Of a stretch of 64,000 nt of DNA, positions 23,053 through 36,042 are shown one piece after another (position 1 is the stretch's first letter; the number at the start of each line of letters is the position of its first letter). The translations under genes were made by a program, and so were the position numbers. Source of the DNA: Pratylenchus scribneri (Eukaryota; Nematoda; Chromadorea; Rhabditida; Pratylenchidae); contig JAQSEB010000050.1 in assembly GCA_030063045.1 (NCBI GenBank), forward strand, positions 558,001-622,000, written 5' to 3'. The notes under the pieces are model-generated. The model did no database searches, was not told the DNA's origin, and saw only the letters and a list, made by a program, of their open reading frames with translations.

Positions 23053-25359
23053 TTTTTTAAATGATAACTCAAAAATTATTTTAAAAAACTATCAAAATGG
23101 AATTGCCATCGCTCTGTCAATCCTTTATGCTTAATTTTCGGATTTAACTAAAAAATTTTTCAACCCAACTCCATGGGGTTTTCCCCATTCTTCCGGAATG
23201 CACTTCCTCCCAATGAATTTCCGCTCTGTTTTGCGTGGCGCATCATTTTCCTTCCCCCCAAAAGCCAACTCAACCCCTCACAGAAAGCCGAAAGCCGACT
23301 AGGAAAATGCCAATTTTCAACGATGATGATTGGACTTTAGTGTGGGTTAATTGTGAGGCAAAAATACAAAAATGTCGTCGGTTGGTTGCCTGATGAGGAG
23401 AAGAAGGGGATGCCAAAGTGGCATTCTTTCTTCCATCCGACCGACTTGGTTTGCCCGCTAATTGGCCATCATTTGAGGGAGGGAGAATATCTTGGCTGGT
23501 TGGCAATAGTTTGGTCTGCTGGAATATATGGGGGTGGAGGCCACTCTGGCAAATGGCAATTGCTCTGCCTCATCTGCTGAATTTCGACCAGCAGCCAATA
23601 ATAAACCAAAACCAACTTCGCTCTCTTTTTTTGTGGCCATGATCAATGAATGATTCCTCGCGTTTTTTCCATTCTTTTTCGTGATTATCCAAAGAGGCTG
23701 TCTAAATTGTCCAATTTTATCCACTCCGATCTCTGGCTTCATCAACCCAAACCCAACCTTTTTATTCCATTCCCTCTTTTCACCCCCTCGGGGGCCATCT
23801 CCCGTCCGTCCATCTTGTCTTTTCCAGCTTTTTTCACCCAACCTAAAAGCTGCTTCCGAACAAGCGGCGGCGCCTTTCCTCCACTTCTCCTCCCTCATCC
23901 ATTATTCATCCCTTCCTTTCTAACATAAAGGAGAAGCCCCCATTGGCCTAGCGGGGCCGACGAGACTGCTGGCCATTCCCCCATTCCCGCCAGAGCACTT
24001 AATTGCATTACGCTCCTCCTCCTCCTATTGGCGCCCGTCCGCTTTTCCTCCTTCAAGCCATGGGGCCAGCAGCAGTGACGATATATGGAGGAGAATTTTT
24101 TGGGGATTGGGTGTTGGACAAAATGGATGGGATGGATGGATGGATGCTTTTGGCCCTATCAGCGTTGGCCCGGGCTTTTTTCTTTCCTTCAAATCCAATC
24201 TTTCCATTCCCAAGATTTTTGAGGCTATTATTGGAATCACAGGAGCACAAAGAACTTTTGATATAAATTAGATTAGGCTGCCAATCCCGGCATTAAATCG
24301 ATTTTTGATAATTAAATTATATTTAGTTATTGAGTTCTTTATAATGTAGGCTTAAATTTAATATAATTTACTCTTTTAAAAGTGTCTTCTATTAGTAAAT
24401 AAAATGTTTACTTTTACGGTTTATTTAATAGACAACTTAAAAGGTAAAAAAAATACAACTACAAAAAAAAAACAAAACCGTATTGCGCCTATTGCCACTG
24501 AAATAATTGCTTAAAGGCATTTCAACCAAACCACTTTTCTCCTTCTTCTCATTTTTTTAAAAAATTCTTCAAAATCAAAATCTTAAAAATTTAATTTTTA
24601 ATACATCGCCGAACATTTTTCTATTGTACTTTTGTTTAAAAAATATGCTTCAATTCAATGTCTAGCCGGTCTGGGTCAGTCAGCAGCTTCATTCCACTTT
24701 AAATTCCATCTCCACAACCTAATTCCATTTCATTCCCGATTAAATTGATATTTTGTCTATATATTTATATAGGCTTTAGCCATTGTGAATGAATTGCGAG
24801 ATTCCCCCCTTCTCCCCCTGTGAACTAAAATAAAAAGCTTTTTGTGTGCTAGGATTTGGATGGGCAATGAATGAATGCAATGCAATGTTTATTCCACATA
24901 CGCACCTGACAGCCGGGCTCTGGGCTGGCATTAATGGACCAATTCTCCCAGCACAGAGCTATTTTCCACCCTCAATATCCAAAAACCCCCTTTTCTCCTC
25001 CTTCATCAATTAAAATGTTATTTATTTATTTTTTATACCACATTTTTTGGTGAATAATATTTTTTATAACATTTCAGGTTTGGGCATTTATCCACCTCCT
25101 TAAATATTTCAAAGGCCATTAAATATTGAATAATTTATTGATTTCTACAATTAATTAAATCGGCCAAATTCTGCCCCACAAATTGCCTTTTCGATGCCAT
25201 TTTTCTCCCACAATTCCAAGCGAATTGGAACAAGTCAATTTGATCAATTCCAACAAAATTGTCGATCATTCTGCGGCAATTAGCGAAATTGCACCGAAAC
25301 GGCTGCAGGTGGTTAAACAATTTGTCAACATTTTAATTGATAAATCAAATTTTAAGCCC

Positions 25360-28300
25360 ATGCGTTGGTGCTGCGGCTCATCAGCCCAGTCCACGTCCTC
25401 ATCGGTGGCTTCTTCCATTTGCTCGCAACCGGCGGATGAAGCTACAGAAACAACCCAAAAGAAGGCATTGGCAAATGGCGGCAAAAGAAGACGGAAGGGC
25501 ACAAAATTACCATTGAAAACGTTCAACTCGGTGACGGGCTCAAAGGTGGGGGCACAAAATGTGGAATATGTAAATTAAAATAATTAATGGAAATAAACAA
25601 CAACAGATAGTGGGATCATCGGCGGAAAAGAGGCCGCCTGAAGGAATTCTCAAGGGAACACATCAAAGGAGTGGCCGTCCACCAGGCAGAACGGTCCAAT
25701 ATGCCGAAGGCACTCATCAATCGGGCGATGATGAAGATGAAGAAGGCGAATTGATGGGCGCCGAACAGAGGCCAATGCTCGCGGTCAGTCATTGGTGGTC
25801 ATTTCCCTTTTGATTTATTGGTCCCCTTTTCCCTCTAATTACTGTATTCCTTCTAGGTACTGTAGAATTTATAAAAATGCATAGAAGTGTGGACCAAATC
25901 CGAAAAAATAATTGTCCTCTGGGCGGGTTCGAAAATATGAATTAATTGAAAATTTTAAAAAATTTTATTGCACTAATAAAAGTACAATTTAATTCCACAA
26001 TTTTTTTACAGCAACAAGACTCTTCGCCAACATGCTCATCCCCGTCCCCATCACCGGGTTCTTCCGGTCCATCCTCGCCCCGCACATCCCCAATGGACCA
26101 ATATGGGCCAATGTTGCTCAGGCCTTGCAAACGGGTCAGTCAATTGCTTTCTCTGATTTTAGATCCAAAGAATTTTATCCAAATTTTTAACAATTTTCTT
26201 TTCATCATTTTTTTGACATTAGGTTAATCTTTTTATTTCTGATAGTATACTTAGTGAAAAAATTAGAGTAAAATATACACAAAATTTGAGGTTAAAAATG
26301 ATGTTTTTATGAAAATTGGGATAATTTTTGAGGCTTTTTTTATGATTTTGCTAAGAAAAAACGCCACTTTTTTAATTTCTCTTTCTGCAAAATCCCCATT
26401 TGCCATTTCTACTAAAATTCATTCCAAATTTGGACCAATTAATTCAGCTATTGTCTTTTTTCCAGGCTCTTTTAGTGCTCCATTCCGCCCCCTCTTCCTC
26501 CACATCATCAACAACGACACCTCTTCAACCGCCCGATTGTCCATTTATTGCCAGTTTAAGGCACGCCGGTTGGCAAGTTCAAGTACAAAATTTTCATAAA
26601 TGAAATTAAATTAAAAATTGCATTTTTTATTGTTAATTTAATTGCATCCGAATTCAAAATTTTTTCGAATTTAAAGACAAATTTTTCCGGAAAAACAAAT
26701 CTAAATAATTTGAATTTTTAGGCCTGTATTCCACAAACAGCTTTGGAGATAATGCGTCGTCGTCGACCAGTAATTGTTTTGGTGGATGGACGAACGGCAG
26801 GCGCAAATGGGAGTGGAAGTGCCAAAGAAAAGCAGCAATTGGCTCAATTATTGGGGTTGGTTAATAATGAATAAAAGATTAAAAACAAAAAATAGGAGGG
26901 AAAAATGCTTTAAAAATTCAAAAATATGTCTATAGGTTTTGTCAATTTTTAATTAAAATTGCTTATTTCACAGATCTTTGCGCGACGAAGTCAACCATCA
27001 TCAAACTTTGCCCAATTCTCGACAACCACAACAACAACAACCGGCGATGATGACGGTGGATGGCACAACACAGCGAAGACAATCAACAATTCCAATGTTT
27101 GGGGTGGACGGAGGCGAAGATGTTCTCTTTGGTTGGCTACTTGACAAAATGCCAAATGACAGGCGAATGCGCCAAATGAGCCAACTCCGGGTTCAACAGG
27201 TTGGGTTTTGTTTGGACACATTTTCATGGATTATTCCCCCCATAATTATATTTCAACTCAAAAAATTTAATAACATCATTTTTGCTGATTACTGTAGAAA
27301 AAATCACGCACATTTATCAAAATATTCCTCGGGGAACATCAAAAGGGTGACAGCGCCATTTTGTGTTGCAAATTGTTTTTGTTTCCCTTTTCCACAATAT
27401 CCAATTTTCCTCCTCCTTCACTTTCCCTTCATCTAATTGCCTTTCGCTTTGGGGCACATTTTCGGTATAATTCACAGCGTGAAAAAGGTTAGAAAATAGA
27501 AAAAGGTCGAAATGTTCTCACTTTTTTTTTTGTCCTAAACGAAAAACTCACATAATTCTATGCAAATTAGTTTCACTCATTTTTATTTAATTAATTTATA
27601 GATTGGTATTAACAAATTAAAAAATTCAACTATATCATTTATAGTCAAGTGGGTATCCTCCTCGTTTAATTTTCGTTTAGCTGCGAGGTTTCGAATCCAC
27701 GTTGGATAGGGTAATTTTTTGCCCATTCCAATTCCTCTTTCACACTTCTCTTTAGTCTTTAAACCCCACGCCACCTTATTCCATTGTTCACGTTTCCCCT
27801 TCTCTTTATGTTCCATTCAATTTAATGCCAGTCCATTTTTGGTCTTTGCTTCATTGGCCTCATTTGCCTCGCCTTCACCCCCCCCCCCCCCCCCTCCCAT
27901 TTGGCACTTCACATTCCCCTTGGCCATTTTCTGCCATTTCTGGTTCTGGCCAGAATCCTCTATATTCCCTGCTACTTACTTCCAACCAACTTCCATTCCT
28001 TCCTTTAAGAGCACCTCCCCTCAAACATATGTCCGGCCAACTTGCCAATTTATATTTGCCGCCCCATTCCCTTTCCTTTTCTAACATTGCAGCTGGCTTT
28101 GGCCGCTAAAAAATTGGTTGGCCAAACCCGGCGACTTTACACGCATTTTCCACACTCGCTTTTCCTTCCTCCTACCCTAACTTTTTTTTTTCATTTGACT
28201 AAAATCCGCCTATATTCCACCGCTCTTTCCCCTTCCATCCACATTTTTTCCATTTGAATGGACCGAATTTCCATTTTCCAACTTACAAAGCGGATCAAAC

Positions 28301-31300
28301 TTTGAATCCTCAATTTCCATATTCTCATTTTTTAATAGAGCAAAAAATATGGATTAAACCATTTGAATGCAAATGAAATTTTTAAAAATTATCTTTTTTT
28401 CGCTTCCATTCATCCTCAAATTTAATAGAAAATGGATCATTCGGATTAAAAAGGGGAGGGGAAGAATTATCTCCTTTCCCTTCAGTTTTGCCATAACAAA
28501 TTCCATCCACTAAATAACCAATTTTCGTCGCGCCTTTTTAAAATTTTTTCGATAATTGGTCACCGGAATAAAATGAACTTTTATATTTTTCAATTCATTC
28601 ACAAAAAGGGATACAAATTTTTTAATAGTCCAATCATATTCCATTGTATTCCCTAAAATATTGAAACATTCACATGATCCAATCCAAATCCAATCCATCT
28701 AATCCAATTCCAATTTTTCAAACACAGTTCTTTCTGCGCTCTTCAACGGACATTTCCATTTGTGAGCAATTTTCCCGCCTATCCTCTCGCCTTCGTGCCG
28801 TCCCAGCACTGTTCGCCGTCGTGGAGGAGGCACAACAACCCATCAAAATCTGCGACGACCACAACATTGTGCAATACGTGAACAAAGCTTATGAGCTGCT
28901 GACTGGCAGGAGCAGAACAGCCGTACTCGGTTCGGATGGAGCCGCCGAAATTGCGGGTGGGTAAAATGTAAAACCATCGAATGAACAAATATCTTTTCAA
29001 TTCAATGCATATTATTTATTTGCCAACTAAATTGATGAATTTTCAAAAAGGGAATAATGGTTTAGGGAGGGTTTTGTTCTACATTCACAAACCAAATATA
29101 CCCATAGGATAAAGCTTGTCAAGACGCTTTGAATGGTATTTAATTTGTTATGATTTAGTCAAAATTAAAGGCTTTTAAACGGTTTAAACCAATTTTGTTT
29201 AATGGTTCAAAACTAAGTTAGAATTGGTTTTAAGCCCACCCCAAAACATTATCAAATGATTTGTCATATAAACCACCGAACAGTTTTCTCGTCAAATTAA
29301 ATGTTTCCCATTTATATATTCAGCCCAACGAAATCATCAACCTCACCAACAAAACCAGCAGAGAAGTGCACCAAACCATGTGGCCACAGCCGCAATTGCG
29401 GCCAGTGCAACGGCTGCAGTGACGGCGGCCATTTCCTGGAGCACCACAACGGCTGGGGGCGGCGGTGGCAACAATTCATCGTCGCCGCCGTCCTCTTCCT
29501 CAATGCCCCCTCCGGCTCCATCATCCAACCAAACAACAACAACTACGATTCCTCCCACCGTTGGGCCTCCTTTGATCACGACAACTCCACCACCAGTGGC
29601 AAAATCGGAAGGAAATGTTGGAAGGGAAGAAATGCAATTGAGAAAAGGTGGAAGGGAACGAAGCGAACATTTGAGGCTAAGCATTGAGGTGGCTGATGGT
29701 GGGGAAGGAGGGCCAGAAAGGCAAACGGATCGGCCGCCACCACCGCCCAGTCCAAATCCCAGCAATCGACGGCGATCCTCCGATTGGCAATGCATTGCGG
29801 TGCCGACCACCTCGAACAGGTCAGAATTGAATTATTCGACCTTTATTTACCCAAAATTCCCCAAACTTTTCAGCCACCAATATGTTTATGTGAAGCGTGG
29901 AAGTGCGGATGGTAAGCACAAAAAGGAGTGGGCCATTTTACAATTTTTTGTCGGTTTTTACCCAGGGAATTTCCCACCTATGACTATGCTTTTTTTGATT
30001 GTTTAGGAGACTATCTGGCCAATAGACACCCCATAGACCAAAATCCAAATGGAACCCACTGAACACTGATTCATATTTTTGAGGGTTTTTTTTAAAAAAT
30101 AAGAGGCATGCTCATCATTTCAAATCGAAAAAATATTCCCGTTTCCAACATTATTCTTCCCGAAAAAATAAAAAATATGAATATGCTCATTCATTTCATT
30201 TCAGCCGCATTCTTCCGCGCCGATCGAGGCGAAAAGGGCCGTTCCCCGGGGGCATTGGTTGATGCGCCAATCACTGAGGTAAACGAGGGTGGCATTTGGC
30301 ATTAAATTGACCGTATATTTTGAAGGCATTGAGTGCGCTGGGCAACATTTTACACCGATGCGACGATGAAACCCAAATGCAGTTACGGGAAGCGATGCGA
30401 ATTCTTTCCTCCTCCGAACTGTACACACCAAATATTACTCGATTCCGTGAAAATGACCGGATTGCCAGCGGCTATTACGATGGACTTATTCGAGTGAGCT
30501 TTCCACCATCAGAGGATACACCCAATTTGTGGCCATTATTCACCAAGGACTGAGCCAATTTTGATGTTTTTATTAGCAAATTAAAGAGCAGGCTTTTGGC
30601 TATTAAATGATTATTATTTTTATTTAAATTGATTGAATTTATACACGAAAAACACTGAAAAATTAGCTAATCCATAGAAGAGGTCATTTTTAATGGTTTT
30701 AAATACCCTTTTTTGTATAAAACTTCATCAATTCTGAACCAATTTAAATAAAATTAATATCATTTTGATAGCCAAAAGTCAACTCTTTAATTTGATATAA
30801 AACCATTAAAATTTGTCGGGTAATTGATGAGTTATTATGCATGGCGACAATTTTGGACTTTTCTCTCAATTTCACCATTCACAATAACCATCCATCCATT
30901 CTCAGTTACACCATCCAAATCGGCAAAGGAAACGTTCCGTGGTGGATGCCTTCCGCGACCATCAACAACGCCGTGTTTCTGCCGGCAGCAATATCAGTGG
31001 CCTCGCAGGCGAAGGTGGAATCCACCATTTTGGGGGCGACAAACGAGATTCGAGTGCCGGCAATCGACGCCGTGTTTCAACCGAAATTATGAATATATTG
31101 GAGAGGGAGCAATTCTGGGACTTTGACGTGATCGAGCTGGAGAGAGTCACTGACCATCATCCACTGTCCAGTTTGGGCCAAAAGATTTTTGAACGTTGGA
31201 ATGTGTGTGAGGCACTGCATTGCCCACCAGAAGTGTATGTTTGAATTCAAATATTATTGAAAAGAATGGTATTTAATTTGCCGAAAAGATTATAACAATT

Positions 31301-33020
31301 CATTAGTTTAACCAACCTAGACTCAAACATATCCAATCCTAGATCTCTTTAAAACACAGAATTTGACTATGTTTTGGCTTAGATTTAACGACTAAAAACC
31401 GAAATTGGTTTAAACTGTTTAATACCCTTTTAATTTTAACCAAATCATAACAAATTATATACCATTCGATGCATCTTGACCAGTTCTTGATTACCGGAAC
31501 TAATAAGGTCTGTTCGGGGCGAGAGTGTGCTTATTAGCTTAGCTCTCACCCCGGGCCTTCGCCGGGGGCCTAAGCCCCCAGTGGCGGCCCAAGATTAGGG
31601 GATGGGTATTAGGCGATAGTTTTTAAATTATATTTATTTATTATGCGATAAATATATGATAAAATAATTGTCGTCAAAGTGGGGAGGAAAAACGAACCAA
31701 AGGAGCTGTGCTTTAAAAAGGCAAATTGGGGAAATATTTGATTAATAGGGTGACAGGGCAATTAGGCAAAAAGTGGGGGTACAGTCTACAGTAGGTTGAA
31801 TAAGAGAAGCCCTTAGGCATTTGGCATTGACACAGGTATAGTATATGTATATGGTTTGTAATTATAGGATAAACCCTTAAACCATTATAATTATTTTATT
31901 TTGATAAATAAATACTATTCCTTATTTAAAATTTTATCCAAAATCATTCACAATTTTACAGACTTCATAAATGGCTGGCCGTCATCGAAGCCAATTACCA
32001 ATCCGGCAATGCATATCACAATGCAACACATGCAGCCGATGTGCTCCAGGCGACTTCATATTTTCTCAATTCCGATCCGGTCAGTTCAACAATGATAAAT
32101 TCTTATAAATTAATCACACCATTCCGCAGGTTGGCCAACTCATTCAAGACCAACATGCACCGGCTGCCCTGATTGCTGCCACCGTCCATGATTTGGACCA
32201 TCCTGGGCGGGGGAATGCATTTTTGATGAATACCAGGCAGAGGCTAGCCCTCCTATACAATGACCATTCCATCCTTGAGAATCATCATGTACGTTTGAAA
32301 TTAAATATATTTTTTATTTTATTTTTTATTATTAAGGTTGCGTTGGCCTTCCAACTCACTCTTTCCCAATCCGGTGTGAACATTTTTGCCCAAATGCCTC
32401 GAGAAGAATTCGTTCAAATGCGTCAAGCTGTCATAGATATGGTTTTGGCCACGGATATGAGCCGCCATTTTGAGCATTTGGCCAAATTCCAACAGCTGAT
32501 GGCCTTGTTGCCGGACGCGGATGAAGACAGGGACACAAATTCGTTGATAATTTGTCGAATGGTTGGTTACAATTGGGATTTTTACACACCATATTGATGG
32601 TTTTTAGATGGTTAAATGCGCGGACATTGCAAATCCAACGAGGGAATGGAAACTTTGCCATCAATGGGCAATGCGAATTGTGGAGGAATATTTTGATCAG
32701 ACCGCAGAAGAGATCCAGCGAAAATTGCCAGTCACAATGAAGGGCTTCGATCGAGAAACTTGCAATCTCCCATTAACTCAGGTAAATAAAATGGTGAAAT
32801 GCGAGATTCAATTCCATTTTTCATCCATTTACAGTGTACATTTGCGGATATGTTCGCTCGGGAAACATTTACACTTTGGTGTGAATTTGCGGATTTACCA
32901 CATTTGTTAACGCATTTGGAGGAAAACTATGCTCGATGGAAAGAACAATCCACGGAATGGGATCCGAAAAAGAATAACACAAATTTGTTAAGCCGAAGTA
33001 GATTGGACAATCTTCGATGA
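25360..33020 (+). CDS. pde-6: 3',5'-cyclic nucleotide phosphodiesterase, PDE8 type
   Basis: Hydrolyses cAMP; PDE8 enzymes are high-affinity and cAMP-specific. About 18 exons. The first in-frame ATG (25360) gives [11 protein letters not shown], which resembles the Cys-containing PDE8 N-terminus although Gly2 is absent. After Ser/Pro-rich exons comes the REC-like domain: [32 protein letters not shown] and [15 protein letters not shown]. The PAS domain has [20 protein letters not shown] with LTGRSR. A low-complexity exon (29322-29830) follows, then [11 protein letters not shown] and [14 protein letters not shown]. The catalytic domain has [41 protein letters not shown] and [13 protein letters not shown], so all metal-binding HD positions are present. 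It ends SRSRLDNLR, stop 33020. A 24-nt microexon (28093-28116, LALAAKKL) is inferred from alignment with the PDE8 REC end. Confidence 0.9.
25855..25935 (-). repeat. SINE-like family A fragment, copy 3
   Basis: Contains TGTAGAATTTATAAAAATGC, GGACCAAATCCGAAAAAATA and ATTGTCCTCTGGGCGGGTTC, matching 42468-42560 base for base in most positions but cut inside the B-box. It lies in PDE8 intron 2. Confidence 0.6.
29060..29275 (-). repeat. SINE-like family B body in a PDE8 intron
   Basis: Contains CACAAACCAAATATACCCAT, GGATAAAGCTTGTCAAGACG, TTTGAATGGTATTTAATTTG and AAACCAATTTTGTTTAATGG, as in the copies at 54830 and 56390. Confidence 0.55.
30551..30832. repeat. MITE family D copy 3
   Basis: Left arm GAGCCAATTTTGATGTTTTT with TAGCAAATTAAAG; right arm CTTTAATTTGATATAAAACC with ATTAAAATTTG. 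The interior shares ATTAGCTAATCCATAGAAGA and AACTTCATCAATTCTGAACC with copy 1. It lies in a PDE8 intron. Confidence 0.75.
31285..31490 (+). repeat. SINE-like family B body, plus orientation
   Basis: TTGGTTTAAACTGTTTAATA, ACCAAATCATAACAAATTAT and ACCATTCGATGCATCTTGAC: the reverse strand of the copies at 54830 and 56390. It lies in the PDE8 intron between PPEV and LHKW. Confidence 0.5.
31505..31585. repeat. GC-rich double hairpin in a PDE8 intron
   Basis: GGGGCGAGAG pairs with CTCTCACCCC around an AT-rich loop. Directly after it GGGCCTTCGCCGGGGGCCTA and AAGCCCCC can form a second stem. The GC content contrasts sharply with the surrounding intron. It could be the remnant of a transposable element or a structured RNA. 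Confidence 0.5.
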
Positions 33021-34308
33021 AAAAAGTGAAAACACGGCATTGTTTATATGCGGGCATTCTAGTCACAGTCATCTTTCCCGCCCTCATCTTCCTTTGATTT
33101 TTATTTTTTTGTTCATTTATCATCGTTCGGGATTATATGTGTCAAAATAAATATTCAATTATGTATTTTACATTTCATCTTGAAAACTTTGTTATCTCAA
33201 TGTTTTTATTTCCAATTAGATGTGCATTTATTTTCCATCCTCTATTCTAAATCCTCCACCATTTTCTCCCCCTTTCTTTCCATCAATCCAATCCCCATTT
33301 GGCCAAGTAATATTATGGCACAATGGAAGCTAATTTGTTGCGATGCCAAAAGAAACAAATTTGGAAACTAAAAAATTTAAAAAAGATGAAATAATAAAAT
33401 GAAGGGATTTTTGTGAACATTGCTGGGGGACATCAGTGCTAATAAAATTTAAATTGATTCACAATTTTTTATCAACCAACAGATGTGTTTTTTAATTATA
33501 ATTTCGCTTTACTTTTTTTTTATATTTGGGTGAATTCCATTAAATAACAAAAGAAATGCATAAATTTTGCTCATTAATTTTCTTAAACTGATACACGATG
33601 TTCAATAAAATGGTTCCCTTTTCCTTATCAAAAAATTATCCAAGAAGAGAGATTCAAGAATTAGAGGATTATTCCATCATTCATTAGCATTGTTCTTCAG
33701 GTCTTAAACATTCATTCAATCTTGAATTATATATTAATCCCCTTAATTAATCTCATTTAATTAGCATTAATTAATAAGAATAAAAACCATCAATAAATTG
33801 AGAATTTGGAGGGGATTTGATTTGAGGAAAAATGTGAAATTTCATTAAAAAATAATATCGACACGATAGCGATACCGTAATTTAATCAATAACTTGGCTT
33901 GGATCTTGGAAAAGAAAAAAGGATTTAATTGCATTGCTTTCATATTTCATTTTATGATGATGGAAGATGGATGTATGACGACGACTTGGCGAGATGATTA
34001 ATTCTTATCTTTCTTCTTTCTATGTTAGAACTAGGAGTTAGATTTAGATTAGGTCATTTAATGTTTGTTTATTAATGAAATATGAGAAACAGAATACAAA
34101 AGCATTCTTAATAAATTACTCAAACTCATTTATCATTATTCATTAGTCATTACTTATTTAATCGACCTTAAAACACTGATGAAGTTCACACTTTTCTAAT
34201 TTAATCGTGAATCGCATTTTAATGATAGAAGCATTCTTAATCAATAATCATTAATCAATTTTAAGATTAAGAAATTACAAATTTTCAATTAATAATCAAT
34301 AAATCGCA
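33021..34308. other. Spacer between PDE8 and the MATH-like gene
   Basis: AT-rich DNA with no recognisable exon. The PDE8 3'UTR probably ends near an AATAAA at 33147. The stretch 33740-34300 contains many TTAATTAA and ATTAATCAT-like words typical of AT-rich promoter DNA. I see no repeat family here. Confidence 0.5.
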
Positions 34309-36042
34309 ATGAAAGAGATAGAACAAATGAAAGCAAAATTTTCAAAATTTGTGGAAAAGCAACTGGAAACGAATGAAATGATTGAGCAAATTATGGCGGA
34401 GATGGCCCAAGGATTCGAGTTGATTCGGCAAACTACACAAGGAATGGTCGAGCAATGCAAGGCGATTCAGGAAATTACTGCCCACATGGTCCAGCAATTC
34501 AAATCGATTCAGCAAATTAATGCAAAGATGGTCCAGGAACAAATCAACAACACCCAATCATTAATCAACGATATGTTTCCGGGTACCGGTTCGGAGGAAG
34601 GTATGCATTTTGCTTTAACATTTTAAAATAAATTATTAACCTCAAAAGTGTGTGACGGGAGACCATTTAGTCGTGATGACTCGCCTGTTTCTCCAACGCA
34701 AACGCCACCAACAAATGGTAAGCTAACTAAAATATATACAAACAATAAAAAAAACTTAAATTACAGCAATTCCTCCAATTCCACAAATTCCTTTGGAGCC
34801 CACATCTGACACTGCGGTCACTGAAAAGACTTCGGGTTTGTGCAACAACATTAAAAAACCACCAAAATAAATTTTATTACAGAAAATCGCGAGGAACATG
34901 GTGGTAGTGTTCTTGTGGATCCCTCGACTGATGCTATGGCCCCTCCAAGTTTAGGTCGGTATAATCAATAAAACACTAAACAATCAAAAAAATATATACT
35001 TCATTTTGCAGACAATCGCGTGGACCAAGGTGATCGTTCTCGTGCGGATTCCATTTCTGATGCCATCATATCCCCTCAAATAAGTGGTTGGTCCAATTAC
35101 ATTCCAAAAAAAACCAGCAAAATTAATTTTTACAGAAAAACCAGAAGAGCAATTTGATCGTGAAGACTTCTCATCTTTTGTGGACACCTCACCTCGTGGC
35201 ACCTTATCTCGTATGGACTCTCTTACTACACTCGCTCAAATGAGTTGGTTCAATAAAATTAATCCTTTCAAAATATATTTTATTTTAGAAAGTATGGCGG
35301 AAGAAGTTCATCAAATGAATTTGACGGCGGCGGATTCACCAGCTTCGCCTCCTCCAAGTTACTCTTGTAAGTTTGGGGAATTGAATTTACATCAATTTCT
35401 AATTCCTCAAATTCTAGGTGAAAGTCTTTCTTCATGCCTGAAGTCAAGTCCAATTGCTTTTGGGACTCAACCGTTTGCATCAGGTAATAGATTTTCAATT
35501 ACAATTTTTAATTATTCAAATTTTTACAGTTGACTACGACGAAACGGCCAAGGAGGACACCATCAAAATTTGTTTCAGCCTCAAGGGAGAGAACAATTTG
35601 TTCCAATCCACCCCAAAACAAATCAATGGATACCGCTTCTCACTTTTTGTCCAATGCAACAAAAGTCCGACCAAACTTTTGCTTGGACTTTTCATCAAAT
35701 GCCGTGGGCCTGCAGATGGTGTTGGCGTTGGAGTTCCTGCTACTGTTCGAATTCATCCACCGGTTTTCATCGTGCACAATTGCAAAGGCAAGGATGATGT
35801 GAAAATGCAGGCAAAATCATCGATGAAGTTCGAACCTCCATACGAGAGCAGCAGTGGTGGTGGTGTTTGGATCGAATTGGATGGGAAACAGGCAATTTAA
35901 TACATTTAAAAATTTTAAAATATTTCATTATTTATAGGAGTTGATCAATAAGGGCCTGATTACCGAGAATGAGCTGAACATCCAAGTCTCCGCATCGCTT
36001 GAATTCCATAATCCCGGCTCAGTGACAAGTTTGGACATTTAA
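34309..36042 (+). CDS. Coiled-coil protein with C-terminal MATH/TRAF-like domain
   Basis: The first exon (34309-34601) encodes a long amphipathic coiled coil with internal repeats (EMIEQIMAEMAQGFELIRQT, then HMVQQFKSIQQINAKMVQEQ). Several small exons follow, rich in Ser, Thr, Pro and acidic residues and presumably disordered. Two consecutive phase-1 exons look like tandem duplicates: ENREEHGGSVLVDPSTDAM and DNRVDQGDRSRADSISDAI. The last two exons encode a domain starting DTIKICFSLKGENNLFQSTP, with NGYRFSLFVQCNKS, PTKLLLGLFIKC and the closing LINKGLITENELNIQVSASL. That pattern (YRFSL..., then an L..(G)LI..(D/E)L.I...A end) resembles a MATH domain. Nematodes have many MATH proteins, often in ubiquitin-ligase adaptors. 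I am unsure of the family, and no BTB domain is visible. Confidence 0.65.

Larger units (their letters stand above)
15432..25359. other. About 10 kb spacer with no recognised gene
   Basis: Between the MOLO-like start and the PDE8 start I find no exon with recognisable homology. Contents, left to right: purine-rich DNA at 15660-16100; MITE-D fragment near 16112-16345; ATGA microsatellite at 16936; minisatellite at 17470-17695; SINE-B fragment at 19480-19620; pyrimidine-rich and GC-richer DNA at 20100-22600, with a 13-C run at 20681; MITE-C copies at 21388 and 22716; more pyrimidine-rich DNA at 23650-24060; AT-rich DNA to 25180. Frames up to 269 codons exist at 20128-20937, but both strands are open there because of low TA content. 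Both flanking genes start here, so this is likely their regulatory DNA; a lineage-specific gene cannot be excluded. Confidence 0.55.
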
